Below, in pieces: positions 17,443 to 28,067 of a stretch of DNA of 64,000 nt. The DNA lies in NCBI RefSeq assembly GCF_000179555.1, contig NZ_AECZ01000002.1:62001-126000 (forward strand). Reading direction: 5' to 3'. Position 1 is the first letter of the stretch. The number at the start of each line of letters is the position of its first letter. The notes beneath the pieces were generated by a model, which was not told the DNA's origin, made no database searches, and saw nothing but the letters and a program-made list of their open reading frames with translations. The stretch is from Solidesulfovibrio fructosivorans JJ] (GTDB lineage Bacteria; Desulfobacterota; Desulfovibrionia; Desulfovibrionales; Desulfovibrionaceae). The translations under genes and the position numbers were made by a program.

Positions 17443-19971
17443 GTGGAGCGATTGCCCGAGGGGGTGGCGGTCCTTGACGCCTCGCGCGTTTTTGTGCGCG
17501 GCAATGCGTCGGGCCGCAACCTCTTGGAGGTCCCCGGGGCGGCCTGCCACCGGGTGATTTTCGGCCGGAACGCGCGGTGTCCCGGCTGTCCGTGCGACGG
17601 CGGCGACACGCCCGTCCAGGGGGCGCGGGCGGCCTGCGCTCCCCTGGCCGGGGACGGCGGCGCGTCGGCCGGCGCGGTGTGCGTGTTTTCCCCGGCCGTG
17701 GGGACGTTTGATCCGGGTCGACTGGCCGTGGCGGTCGAATGCGCCTTTGCGGCCGTTTTCGTGGTGGACCGCGATTTCCGCTTTCTTTACATCAATCGCG
17801 CCTTTGAGCGGTGGTATGGCCGCAGGCGGAGGGAGCTTCTTTCCCGGCCCATGGCGGACTGCATGGACGCCGAGGCATTCGCCCGTTTCCGGGCGACGGC
17901 CCTGGAGGTCTTCGACCGGGGGGCGATGCGGGAAGAAGAGGTGCGCCGCACCGTTGACGGGCGCGAGCGGAATTTTCAGACCACGCTGCTTCCGCTGGTC
18001 GGCGAGGACGGCGTCGTGGATGCCGTGTGCTGCCTGTTTACGGAGATCACCTCCCATCGCCGGGCGCAGCGCGAACTCGACGCCAGCCGGCGTCGCTACC
18101 AGGCCATCGTCGAGGACCAGACCGAGCTGGTGGTGCGCCTCGATGCCCGGTTGCGCCGGGTGTTCGTCAATCGGGCCGTGGCCAGGATCGCGGGCCGTCC
18201 CGTGGAGGACATGCTCGGCAGTCTGTTTCTGGAGGACGTGCCCGAGGGGGAGGGGCTGCGGGAGCGCATCCTGGCGTTGACGCCGCGCGCGCCGGTGGTG
18301 GATGTCCGCCATATGCTCACCCTGCCCGACGGCCATCAGCGCTGCCTGAACTGGACGGTGCGCGCCATTTTCGACGAGGCCGGGCGCGTCGGCGAATACC
18401 AGGCCATGGGCCGCGACGTGACGGCCTATTGGCGCATGGAACGGGAGCTCATACGCAGCGAGGCCAAGTACCGCGACATTTTCGAGCACTCGGCCGAGGG
18501 CATCTTCCAGTTCGATCCGGACGGGGCCATGGCCGCCTGCAATCCCGCCCTGGCCCGCATCCTCGGCTTTGCCTCGCCCGAGGAGGTCCTGCTCGAGCAG
18601 GGGGATCTTTTTTCCCGCATCCAGGCCCGGCAGCAGGACCGGCTGGAATTTTTGCGCCTGCTCGCCCAGCACGGGCGGGTGTTCGATTTCGAGATGCAGG
18701 TGGTGCGCCGCGACGGCCGGGCGGTCTGGGTGTCCATCAACGCCCGGGCGGTGCTCGACGAGTCGGGCCGGCTGCAGCGCGTCGAGGGCGCGGCCCGGGA
18801 CATCACCGATCGCAAGCGCGCCGAGGAAGAGCGCATGCTTTTGGTCTCGGCCGTGGACCAGAGCGCCGAGGGGCTGGTCATCGTCAGCCGGGATTTCCGC
18901 CTGGAATACGCCAACCCGGCCTTCGCCCAGATTGTCGGCGGCCAGGGCGGGGCGGGCGGACTTGACCTGGAGCGCCATCTCGGCATCTTTCTCGGCGAGT
19001 CGGTGCGCAAGATGCTGGGGCTCGGCCTTCGCTGGTCGGGCCGGTTGCGCCTGCCCCGTTCGGACGGGGAGGAGGGCGTGGCCGAAACGCTCATTTCCCC
19101 GGTGCGCGACGCCGCCGGGCAGATCACCAACCACATCATGCTCGTGCGCGACATGACCTACGAGATGGGCCTGGAAAAGCGGCTGCGGCAAGTGGAAAAG
19201 CTCGAGGCCATCGGCGTTTTGGCCGGGGGCGTGGCCCACGACTTCAACAACATCCTGACGCCCATCCTGCTCAATACCGAGATGATTTTGGCCGACATCC
19301 CCTGGAAGGACCCGCTGCGAAAGCCGCTGGCCGATGTGGTTCGGGCCTCGGAGCGGGCCAGGGACCTGGTGCGCCAGCTCCTCACCTTCAGCCGCCAGGG
19401 CGAGCTGACCGTGGGGCCGCTGCCTTTGAACCCGCTGGTCAAGGAGACGCTCAAACTGGCCCGGGGCATGATCGAGAAGCGGGTGGAGATCCGCCAGCGG
19501 GTGTCGGAGCTGGCGCTCACCATCGAGGCCGATCCGGCCCAGATCCATCAGGTGCTCATGAACCTGTGCCTCAATGCCGCCCAGGCCATGCCCGAAGGCG
19601 GGGTGCTGGAGGTGGGGCTTCTCGCCATTCCCGAGCCGCCGCGGCCCCTCGGGCCGTGCCTCGCCGCCGGCACGCCGCTGACCGAGCTGCCGCCCGGACC
19701 GTACGCCAAGCTCTGGGTCTCCGACACCGGACACGGCATGACGGCGGATATCTGCGACCGCATCTTCGAGCCCTTTTTCACCACGAAAAAGCCCGGCCAG
19801 GGCACGGGCATGGGCCTGGCCGCGGTGCACGGCATCGTCAAGGGCTGCGGCGGGGCGGTGCTGGTGACGAGCGCCGTGGGGCGGGGAAGCCTGTTCGAGG
19901 TGTTCTTCCCCCTGATCCCCCGCCCCGGGTCCGAGAAGGGTCAGTTGATGGGCACGTCGAGCAGTTCGTAG
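17443..19971 (+). CDS. Multi-PAS sensor histidine kinase
   Basis: About 842 residues from a GTG; the start is uncertain because the frame has no ATG between the previous stop and this point, and the in-frame sequence further upstream looks like a shadow of the preceding gene. An N-terminal PAS-like segment carries a Cys cluster (CHRVIFGRNARCPGCPC, about residues 37-53). Three or four PAS domains follow (about 90-560), then HisKA with His599 (GVAHDFNNILTP) and HATPase_c (NLCLNAAQAM, DTGHGM, GTGMGLAAVHGIVKGCGG). No membrane segments and no receiver domain. The 3' end overlaps the convergent dipeptidase gene by 31 bp. Confidence 0.85.
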   Translation: MERLPEGVAVLDASRVFVRGNASGRNLLEVPGAACHRVIFGRNARCPGCPCDGGDTPVQGARAACAPLAGDGGASAGAVCVFSPAVGTFDPGRLAVAVECAFAAVFVVDRDFRFLYINRAFERWYGRRRRELLSRPMADCMDAEAFARFRATALEVFDRGAMREEEVRRTVDGRERNFQTTLLPLVGEDGVVDAVCCLFTEITSHRRAQRELDASRRRYQAIVEDQTELVVRLDARLRRVFVNRAVARIAGRPVEDMLGSLFLEDVPEGEGLRERILALTPRAPVVDVRHMLTLPDGHQRCLNWTVRAIFDEAGRVGEYQAMGRDVTAYWRMERELIRSEAKYRDIFEHSAEGIFQFDPDGAMAACNPALARILGFASPEEVLLEQGDLFSRIQARQQDRLEFLRLLAQHGRVFDFEMQVVRRDGRAVWVSINARAVLDESGRLQRVEGAARDITDRKRAEEERMLLVSAVDQSAEGLVIVSRDFRLEYANPAFAQIVGGQGGAGGLDLERHLGIFLGESVRKMLGLGLRWSGRLRLPRSDGEEGVAETLISPVRDAAGQITNHIMLVRDMTYEMGLEKRLRQVEKLEAIGVLAGGVAHDFNNILTPILLNTEMILADIPWKDPLRKPLADVVRASERARDLVRQLLTFSRQGELTVGPLPLNPLVKETLKLARGMIEKRVEIRQRVSELALTIEADPAQIHQVLMNLCLNAAQAMPEGGVLEVGLLAIPEPPRPLGPCLAAGTPLTELPPGPYAKLWVSDTGHGMTADICDRIFEPFFTTKKPGQGTGMGLAAVHGIVKGCGGAVLVTSAVGRGSLFEVFFPLIPRPGSEKGQLMGTSSSS

Positions 19972-20591
19972 CCCTTCCAGCCAGGGCCGTCGAAATGCCA
20001 CCATTCCGACGGCAGCGGTTCGAAGCCTTCCTTGGCCATGGCCGCTTCCAGCCGCTTGGCGTTGGCCCGGGCGGCCGGGTCTCCGCCGGCGTAGTTGCGC
20101 CGCGCCTTTTCCGTAAAATCGTCGAATCCGGACGGCATGGGCATTTCCTGGCCCGTGGCGGTCACCAGGGTCAGGTCCACGGCCGCGCCCCGGTTGTGCT
20201 TGGACCCGGAGACGGGCTTGCCGTTTTTCTCCACGGGCTTGGCCACCCAGTCCTCGTTGGGCACCAGGGCCCAGAACTTTTTTTGGATGGAAAAGGGCCG
20301 GTAGCAGTCGAAGACCTTGAGCCCGAGGCCCTCTTTTTCGAGATTCGCCTGGACCCTGGCCAGCCGTTTGGCCACGTCGGCCCGCAGGAAGCAGCGGGCG
20401 GCCGGGTACACGGCGACATGGGTGAAATTGTCCGGTGTGGCGTAGCGCATGTCGAGTCGGATGTCCGGGGCGACGGTGGCGATGTCGACCAGCCCGGCCT
20501 CCTCTGGGGTGGCGGGGCCGGCGGCGTGGGCGGCGGGGGCCAGGAAGACGGCAAGGCACAGGGCGAGCAGGGCGACGGCGCGGCGTGTCAT
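19941..20591 (-). CDS. D-Ala-D-Ala dipeptidase (VanX-like, M15D)
   Basis: 216 residues, ATG after CGGAGG. Signal peptide about 1-23. Zinc ligands are His132 and Asp139 in SKHNRGAAVDLTL and His199 in EWWHFD, with catalytic Glu196 and Arg98 (DCYRPF); spacing matches VanX. The exported form, not linked to van genes, points to peptidoglycan turnover (as with E. coli DdpX) rather than glycopeptide resistance. It overlaps the 3' end of the convergent kinase by 31 bp. Confidence 0.9.
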   Translation of the reverse strand: MTRRAVALLALCLAVFLAPAAHAAGPATPEEAGLVDIATVAPDIRLDMRYATPDNFTHVAVYPAARCFLRADVAKRLARVQANLEKEGLGLKVFDCYRPFSIQKKFWALVPNEDWVAKPVEKNGKPVSGSKHNRGAAVDLTLVTATGQEMPMPSGFDDFTEKARRNYAGGDPAARANAKRLEAAMAKEGFEPLPSEWWHFDGPGWKGYELLDVPIN

Positions 20592-20671
20592 GGCAAGCCT
20601 CCGAGTGTTTTAGCCACAATGTCGTTTGGGCCGGGAATGTCAAGAAAAGGTCGGCGCGTCCCTTCCGCGCA

Positions 20672-20703
20672 AAAAAGGCCGGGCCCCAGAAGGGGCCCGG
20701 CCG
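20672..20703 (-). terminator. Rho-independent terminator of the porin gene
   Basis: An 11-bp perfect stem GGCCGGGCCCC/GGGGCCCGGCC with a four-base loop, followed on the minus strand by six T. It lies 26 nt beyond the porin stop. Confidence 0.9.
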
Positions 20704-20728
20704 GCGTCGGTCGTGGCGATGCGGACGT

Positions 20729-22222
20729 CTAGAACGTGTACTTGAAGCCGAAAGAGACCTTCCAGGCGTCTTCGGCCTTGTTGGCCAGGCGGCGGCCCCA
20801 GACGTTCTTCTGGAACTGGCTCGGATGGGCCCAACCGGTCTCGAGGATCAGGGCCAGGTTTTCGTAGAGCATATACTTGCTGTCGAAGTTGAGCCCGATG
20901 ACCCACTCCTTGTCGGTCAGGTCGCGGCCCATCTGGAAGATGGGATTGCTGCCGAGAACGAAGTTGGCGTAGCGGATGGCCTTGGCCGAGTTGTTGCCGT
21001 GGACGTAGGCGAAGGTGAAGCGCTGGGTCAGCTTCTCGATGAAGCTGATGTTGTTGAGCGACGCGCCAAAGCCCCAGTTGCCCACGGGCGAGATGCCCAT
21101 GTTGGAGCCCTTGACCAGTTCCTGGCCGCCGTCGAACAGGAAGCTGTTGCCGGCGTTCCAGGAGATGGTGCCGCCGTCGTGCTGGCCGCCGCGCCCGGAG
21201 CCGGGGAAGAAGTTCGGCATGCGCTCGGAGCCGTTTCTGGTGGAGCTGTCTTCGCCGGTGGACCAGAAGCCGAAGGCCTGGGGCGTGAGCACGTCCCAGC
21301 CGGTGTACTCGGCCGCGGCGTCGATGAACCAGCCGTTACGCACGTTTTTGGCGTACTCGTTCATGCCGTGCTGGCCCCAGATCACGTCGGCGTAGAACTT
21401 GAAGGGGTCGAGCGCCAGCACCTCGAGGGTCGTGCCGGCCCACATGGCGGTGATGAAGTTGTTCTTCCAGCCCACGGGCGCCATGCTGAAAAGGCCCGAG
21501 GAAATGAGGCCCTCGGCCCAGCCGGCTTCGGTCAGGTAGTGGCCGCCCTTGCCGCCGACGCCGAAAAGGGCCCACGGCGTGGCTTTGAAGCCGTCCATGG
21601 TGAACGGCAGGGCCAGCATGTAGCCTTCCTCGTTGGAGTAGATCGAGGTGGTGGTCGGGGCGTAAGTGCGGTCACTGGCGATGGTGCGCACGTAGGCCAG
21701 GACCATGGACAGGTGGTCCTGAATCAGCGGGGCGGTGATGATCAGCGACGAAACGTTTTCATCGAAGACCACGCTGCCGGCGAAGAAGGACGACTGCGGG
21801 ATGGAGGCCGGCTGGAGACCGGCGCTGATCTGCACGTCGCAGCCCGGCCATTTGAACTGCAGGTAGGCCTGGTAGACTTCCACGGCCACGGTCGGGTTGG
21901 CGGCGGTGAAGGTGCCATGGCCCCAGACGTCTTCGACGAGGATGCCCAGGCGGAACTTGACGGCCTCGTTGGCGATGAAATCGGAACGCAGGCGGAAGCG
22001 TTCCCAGATCTCGAAGCGGTCCTCCGTTTGGGATCCGGCGGGCCGGATGTTGCCGGCCTCGTTGGTCCATTTGGCGGTGTTCCAGCCGGTGAAGTTCCGG
22101 TTGGCGAAAAAGTTGCCGTAGACGAGCGCATCGCCCGTCATCCGCACTTCGGTGGCTGCCTGGGCGCGGACGGCGGCCGTGAGCATGAGCGCGGCCGCGA
22201 TGATGCACAAAAGACGTTTCAT
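20729..22222 (-). CDS. Outer membrane homotrimeric porin (Desulfovibrio type)
   Basis: 497 residues, ATG after GGAGGG. Signal peptide about 1-22 (AQA-A). The mature protein is rich in aromatic, amphipathic beta-strands and ends in FGFKYTF, with the terminal Phe that directs assembly by the BAM complex. The sequence style (TEVRMTGDALVYGNFF at the mature start, WERFRLRSDFIANE) is that of the abundant general porins of Desulfovibrio, which form trimeric channels for small solutes. The AmiS/UreI-like gene lies 103 nt upstream on the same strand. Confidence 0.88.
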   Translation of the reverse strand: MKRLLCIIAAALMLTAAVRAQAATEVRMTGDALVYGNFFANRNFTGWNTAKWTNEAGNIRPAGSQTEDRFEIWERFRLRSDFIANEAVKFRLGILVEDVWGHGTFTAANPTVAVEVYQAYLQFKWPGCDVQISAGLQPASIPQSSFFAGSVVFDENVSSLIITAPLIQDHLSMVLAYVRTIASDRTYAPTTTSIYSNEEGYMLALPFTMDGFKATPWALFGVGGKGGHYLTEAGWAEGLISSGLFSMAPVGWKNNFITAMWAGTTLEVLALDPFKFYADVIWGQHGMNEYAKNVRNGWFIDAAAEYTGWDVLTPQAFGFWSTGEDSSTRNGSERMPNFFPGSGRGGQHDGGTISWNAGNSFLFDGGQELVKGSNMGISPVGNWGFGASLNNISFIEKLTQRFTFAYVHGNNSAKAIRYANFVLGSNPIFQMGRDLTDKEWVIGLNFDSKYMLYENLALILETGWAHPSQFQKNVWGRRLANKAEDAWKVSFGFKYTF

Positions 22223-22282
22223 GTTCCCTCCTCCGTGGCGAGTGTTTCCCAATTCCCCAACCGACGCCTTGGAAAACGCGAC

Positions 22283-22311
22283 GGACCCGGGCCGCCGCGC
22301 GGCCCGGGTCC
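22283..22311 (-). terminator. GC-rich hairpin between the AmiS/UreI-like gene and the porin
   Basis: A perfect 13-bp stem GGACCCGGGCCGC/GCGGCCCGGGTCC, 15 nt after the channel gene stop and 60 nt before the porin start. The following tract on the minus strand has only a short TTTT, so it may be a weak terminator or a stability hairpin setting different levels of the two messages. Confidence 0.45.
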
Positions 22312-22325
22312 CGGACGGCCGTAGC

Positions 22326-22820
22326 CTAGAAAGGCAGCGGCTTGCCCGCGAGTAACAAAAAGGCCGGGATGTAAAGCCCGACCGGGACCCATATGATCAG
22401 CGACCACGCCAGAAGCTTGGCCGACAGTTTCCCGTAGGCATTCAGCCACACTTCGAGGGTCAGCACGGTGTAGCCGGCACAGGCCAGCGTGAAATAATTG
22501 CTGCCTTTGACGTGGTAGTAGAGCAACATATAGATGAAGGAAATGATGGCCACGGTCAAGCTTACGTTGCCTACGGAACGCAGGTTGTCGAGCCCGGTCA
22601 GCAAGGCGTAGGCCACGACACAATACAGGAGCCCATGGGCAAAAAGCAGTCCAGCCGTGAACGCATCGTTTTGGATGGCGTTGACAAAAGCGCCGATCAC
22701 GACGCAGATGCCCACTAAGCCGCAAATGGCGCCCGTTCCCTTGGCCTCGCCGTAGCCGAGAAAGAGCAGGGCCACAGGCAGCCACATCAAGGATATGGCG
22801 ATCAAAATAGCCAGCGTCAT
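22326..22820 (-). CDS. AmiS/UreI-like urea/amide channel
   Basis: 164 residues, almost entirely hydrophobic, with six predicted membrane helices. GLLFAHGLLYCVVAYALLTG aligns by eye with the central helices of AmiS/UreI proteins, and the C-terminal IPAFLLLAG resembles their last helix. UreI is a proton-gated urea channel and AmiS is thought to pass short-chain amides. No urease or amidase gene is in the window. ATG follows GGGGGAAG; a GTG directly before it is also possible. It heads a likely two-gene unit with the porin. Confidence 0.65.
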   Translation of the reverse strand: MTLAILIAISLMWLPVALLFLGYGEAKGTGAICGLVGICVVIGAFVNAIQNDAFTAGLLFAHGLLYCVVAYALLTGLDNLRSVGNVSLTVAIISFIYMLLYYHVKGSNYFTLACAGYTVLTLEVWLNAYGKLSAKLLAWSLIIWVPVGLYIPAFLLLAGKPLPF

Positions 22821-23201
22821 CACTTCCCCCCACCGTTACTGGTTAAGCGTTTCTCACTCCTCCCATTACACCAAGCGTTTACGTCGTGAAGCCGCCGCGC
22901 CGCCGCGTTTAAGCGGCGCTGTCTCCGACAGTTTCCGGGCCTGGCGCGAAAGCCGACGCGCCGGCCGCGGGCCGGGTTCGCGCCATCGCGTCCCGGGGGC
23001 CGTTTTGGATGCTTCGCCTATGGCAAATACCGATCCGAAAAAAATAATGCTATATTTCAGTATGATATAAAATCATGTGGCGGTTGTGGGACGCGCGGTG
23101 GGACTTGGCCATCTTGATTTTCCAAGGAATTTCGGCGGGGGGGTGGTGAAAATTCAGACTATTGCTTGAAAAAACAATTTGTTATCGGTAATGGGAATTT
23201 T

Positions 23202-23251
23202 TGTCACAACCGGAAACAGTGTTGAGTCAAAGTTTCTCAACTTTTGTGACA
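23202..23251. promoter_or_regulatory. Nested inverted repeats upstream of glmS
   Basis: Outer arms TGTCACAA and TTGTGACA (perfect 8 bp) enclose inner arms GTTGAG (23221-23226) and CTCAAC (23236-23241). The outer half-sites resemble CRP/FNR-type TGTGA half-sites but are 34 nt apart, so a single dimer site is unlikely; looping or an RNA stem is possible. Confidence 0.35.
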
Positions 23252-23448
23252 GGGTAATATTTACCCGCAAAAAAAGTGCCCGGGAGGAAATGCCCCGAAC
23301 CGGGAAACATGGCGGTCGTGTTGCAAGGCCGGGCAAGGCGGGCTACAGGTGGCCACAACGTAATCCGGGCGCGGGCGGACGCCCGGGCGTCCGGCGGGAC
23401 GGCGGGCCGAAGGCGGCCGGCGCGTTTCCCCGGATGTGACGTGTCCTT

Positions 23449-23501
23449 AAAAGGAACAGTTGTTCTTTTCCGGGATAATCTATTCGAATAGTTGTTTTTT
23501 T
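23449..23501. promoter_or_regulatory. Dyad and terminator-like stem upstream of glmS
   Basis: AAAAGGAACA (23449-23458) faces TGTTCTTTT (23461-23469), a near-perfect dyad. It is followed by CTATTCGAATAG (23480-23491) and a T-rich run to 23501. The second stem is AT-rich and weak, so terminator or attenuator activity is only a possibility. It lies about 125 nt before the glmS start. Confidence 0.3.
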
Positions 23502-23625
23502 CTGAAGATACGGACGTCTTTTCAAGGGACGCGACAGGAAGTGCAAGACCGCTTCGGAAAACGCCGGCAGGCGGCTTTCGCGAAGCCAAACGGACGCCTG
23601 ATGTTACCATCGGCGGGGAGAGCGT

Positions 23626-25449
<1,824 letters not shown>

Positions 25450-25467
25450 GCTGCCGGCGTGGTACGA

Positions 25468-27342
25468 ATGACGGCGTTTTTCGGGCGGCTGGGCGGGATC
25501 CTGGCGGTCGTGGCGCTTGCGCTGCTTCTGGCGGCGGGAGCGGTTCGGGCGGCGGGCGTGGCCGCGGGCTATCAGGCGGCGGTCAAGGAATTCAAAGCCC
25601 TGCGCGACGATCCCGGTTCCAAGGACCGGCGCGACCTGTGGAAGGCGCTCGACGCCAAGCTGGCCGCCCTGGCCAAGGCGGCGGGCAAGGACCCGCTCGG
25701 GGCCAAGATTCTTTATTACGAGGCCTGGACCAACGCCGAGCTGGCGGAGCGGTCCTACCTGGACGCGGACTGGGAGGCGGCCGCTTCCCTCTACGCCCGG
25801 GTGGCCAAGGCCTACCCGCGCCATGCCTGGAGCGACGACGCCCTGCTGCGCCGGGCGGATATTCTGGCCGAGCACCTCAAAAAGCCCGACGCGGCCAAGG
25901 CGGATTTGCGCCGCATCCTGCGCGACCATCCCAAGGGCGACATGGCCGACCAGGCCAAAAAGCTTCTGGCCGCGGCGGAGGCCGACGCCGCCAAGGACAA
26001 GCCGGAGCCGGCCAAGGCCAAAGCCCCGGACAAGTCCCCGACCAAAGCCTCGGCAAGCGCCAAGGCCGCCGAGGCCCGGAAGTCCTCCGGCCCGCCTCCC
26101 GCCACCTCGGCCCGGCCGGCCGTGCTCAGGCGGGCGGTGGTCAAAACGGGTTCCGCCGGCGGCAGGCTCACCCTGACCCTGGACCGGGAAACGACCTATC
26201 GCTACCAGCTGCTCGACCAGAAGCGTTCGGACGGCGAGCAGGTCAAGCTCCTCTATATCGACCTGGACAACACCCGCACCGGCTCCGCCATTCCCTCGGA
26301 AAAGCGCTTCGCCAAAGGCGTGGTGTCCCGGCTGCGGGCCGGCTATTTCACGCCGGATACCGTGCGCGTGGTCCTCGAACTGGACGGGGTGCGGCAATAC
26401 GAGATCCATTCCGAGGACGGGCCGTTTCGCATCGTCCTCGATCTGGACGGCGAATCCGGCGGCGGGAGCAAAGGCCAGTTTCGGGCCGAGGCCTCGGGCA
26501 AACGGGGCGGCAAGTCCGCCAAATCGGCGGACGAGGACGCGGCCTCGGGCAAAAAGGCCCAGGTGGCCAAGGCCGCGCCGGAAAAGGCGGACCGCAAGCC
26601 GCTGACACCGTCGGCGGCCGGAAAGAAGAACCTCGGCAGCCTGGTCGAGCAGCTCGGCCTTTCCGTGCGCACCGTCATGATCGATCCCGGACACGGCGGC
26701 AAGGACCCCGGCGCCCAGGGGCTTTACGGCGTGACCGAAAAGGACGTGAACTTGCGATTCGCCAAGGAGCTCGGCGCGATACTGCGCAAGCGGGGCTTCA
26801 AGGTCCTTTATACGCGCACCAGGGACGTGTTCATCCCCCTGGAAAAGCGCACGGAGATGGCCAACAGCCAGGGCGCGGACCTCTTTGTCTCCATCCACTG
26901 CAACGCCCACGGCGACCCCGGTTCCTCGGGGCTCGAGACCTATTCCCTGAACCTGGCCAATTCGCGCGACGCGGTGCGCGTGGCCGCCCGGGAAAACGCC
27001 GCCTCCCAGAAAAAGATCAGCGATCTCCAGGCGATTTTAAGCGACCTGATGCTGTCGTCCAAGACGTCCGAGTCCAAGGACCTGGCCAAATTCGTGCAGA
27101 AGCGGACCGTCAGCGAACTGCGCGGCAAGTACCGCATCCGCGACCGGGGACCCCACGAAGCGCCCTTTTTCGTGCTCATCGGGGCCAACATGCCGGCCGT
27201 GCTGGTGGAACTCGGTTACATCACCAATCCCACCGAGGCCAAGCGCCTGAGTTCAGACGCTTACCTGCGCAAGCTGGCCGACGGGCTGGCCGACGGCATC
27301 GTCGCCTACAAGAAACGCATCGAACGCTACGCCAAAATCTGA
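25468..27342 (+). CDS. amiC: N-acetylmuramoyl-L-alanine amidase (AMIN + Amidase_3)
   Basis: About 624 residues. Signal peptide (about 1-28), a TPR-like helical region (about 30-165), an Ala/Lys-rich linker, an AMIN domain (about 215-325; targets septal envelope), a second linker and a zinc amidase domain from about 395 (MIDPGHGGKDPGAQG, VSIHCNAHGD, VLVELGYITNPTEA). It cuts the amide bond between MurNAc and the stem peptide in the periplasm during cell separation. The helical N-terminal region is unlike E. coli AmiC. A GTG nine bases earlier is an alternative start. It sits between glmS and pyrF with tight spacing. Confidence 0.88.
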   Translation: MTAFFGRLGGILAVVALALLLAAGAVRAAGVAAGYQAAVKEFKALRDDPGSKDRRDLWKALDAKLAALAKAAGKDPLGAKILYYEAWTNAELAERSYLDADWEAAASLYARVAKAYPRHAWSDDALLRRADILAEHLKKPDAAKADLRRILRDHPKGDMADQAKKLLAAAEADAAKDKPEPAKAKAPDKSPTKASASAKAAEARKSSGPPPATSARPAVLRRAVVKTGSAGGRLTLTLDRETTYRYQLLDQKRSDGEQVKLLYIDLDNTRTGSAIPSEKRFAKGVVSRLRAGYFTPDTVRVVLELDGVRQYEIHSEDGPFRIVLDLDGESGGGSKGQFRAEASGKRGGKSAKSADEDAASGKKAQVAKAAPEKADRKPLTPSAAGKKNLGSLVEQLGLSVRTVMIDPGHGGKDPGAQGLYGVTEKDVNLRFAKELGAILRKRGFKVLYTRTRDVFIPLEKRTEMANSQGADLFVSIHCNAHGDPGSSGLETYSLNLANSRDAVRVAARENAASQKKISDLQAILSDLMLSSKTSESKDLAKFVQKRTVSELRGKYRIRDRGPHEAPFFVLIGANMPAVLVELGYITNPTEAKRLSSDAYLRKLADGLADGIVAYKKRIERYAKI

Positions 27343-27355
27343 CCAGAGGTTTTTC

Positions 27356-28045
27356 ATGCCCCAGCCGCACCGCTTCGACGACCGCCTCATCGTGGCCCTG
27401 GACCTGCCCACGGCGCGGGAGGCCTTGGAGATGGTCGACCGCCTCGCCCCGGCGGTGGGATTTTTCAAGGTCGGCCTGCAACTTTTTCTCGACGCCGGTT
27501 TTTCCGTGTGCGACGCGCTGTCCAAGCGGGGCTTCAAGGTCATGCTCGACCTCAAGTTCCACGACATCCCGCAGACCGTGGCCCTGGCCACGCGCCAGCT
27601 CGCCGGCCACGACATCGCCCTGGCCACGGTCCACGGCTACCCGCAGGTGGTGGAGGCGGCGGCCAAGGCCAAGGGCGCGACCAAGGTCCTGGCCGTCACC
27701 GTGCTGACGAGCCTCGGCCAGGACGAATTGCAGCAGACCGGCTACGCCGGGTCCCTGGTCGACCTGGCCAGGGTGCGGGCCGAGGCCTCGCTCGCCGCCG
27801 GAGCCGACGGCGTCGTGTGTTCGCCCCTGGAGGCGGGAGCCCTGCGCCGGCGTCTCGGCGGCCTGCCCGTCATCGCCACCCCCGGCATCCGTCCCCTGGA
27901 CAGCGCCCCGGACGACCAGACCCGCACCGCCACCCCGGCCGCGGCCATCGCCGCCGGAGCCACGCACATCATCGTCGGCCGCCCCATCACCAAGGCCCCC
28001 GATCCCCTCGCCGCCGCCCGGGACATCCTGCGGGAGATCGGTTAG
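27356..28045 (+). CDS. pyrF: Orotidine 5'-phosphate decarboxylase
   Basis: 229 residues, the size of the short bacterial form. Last step of UMP synthesis. Motifs: LIVALDLPTA, FFKVGLQLF, the catalytic Asp/Lys series in MLDLKFHDIPQT, and the phosphate-binding end ATHIIVGRPITKA. The ATG lies 13 nt after the amidase stop with AGAGG as ribosome site, so it probably belongs to the glmS-amidase-pyrF unit. It converges on the molybdopterin oxidoreductase gene. Confidence 0.95.
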   Translation: MPQPHRFDDRLIVALDLPTAREALEMVDRLAPAVGFFKVGLQLFLDAGFSVCDALSKRGFKVMLDLKFHDIPQTVALATRQLAGHDIALATVHGYPQVVEAAAKAKGATKVLAVTVLTSLGQDELQQTGYAGSLVDLARVRAEASLAAGADGVVCSPLEAGALRRRLGGLPVIATPGIRPLDSAPDDQTRTATPAAAIAAGATHIIVGRPITKAPDPLAAARDILREIG

Positions 28046-28067
28046 CGCGGCGGGCGCGACCGCTTCC

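Larger units (their letters stand above)
22821..23625. other. 805-bp intergenic region upstream of glmS
   Basis: No credible gene. The left part is GC-rich with an inverted repeat TGGCGCGAA (22942-22950) / TTCGCGCCA (22977-22985). A strongly AT-rich patch at 23037-23075 probably holds promoters for the divergent channel and glmS units, but no box pair is convincing. Further right are the nested palindrome at 23202-23251 and the dyad at 23449-23469. No glmS-type ribozyme was recognised. Confidence 0.5.

Noticed and set aside
19941-20591. Vancomycin-resistance gene vanX
   Set aside because: The protein is exported and there are no vanH, vanA, vanR or vanS genes; a peptidoglycan-turnover dipeptidase fits better.
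17314-20643. A 1109-residue minus-strand frame across the PAS kinase
   Set aside because: No domain; the plus strand has PAS, HisKA and HATPase motifs throughout.
22821-23625. glmS ribozyme upstream of glmS
   Set aside because: The conserved core of the Firmicutes ribozyme is not visible, and the class is not expected in this lineage.
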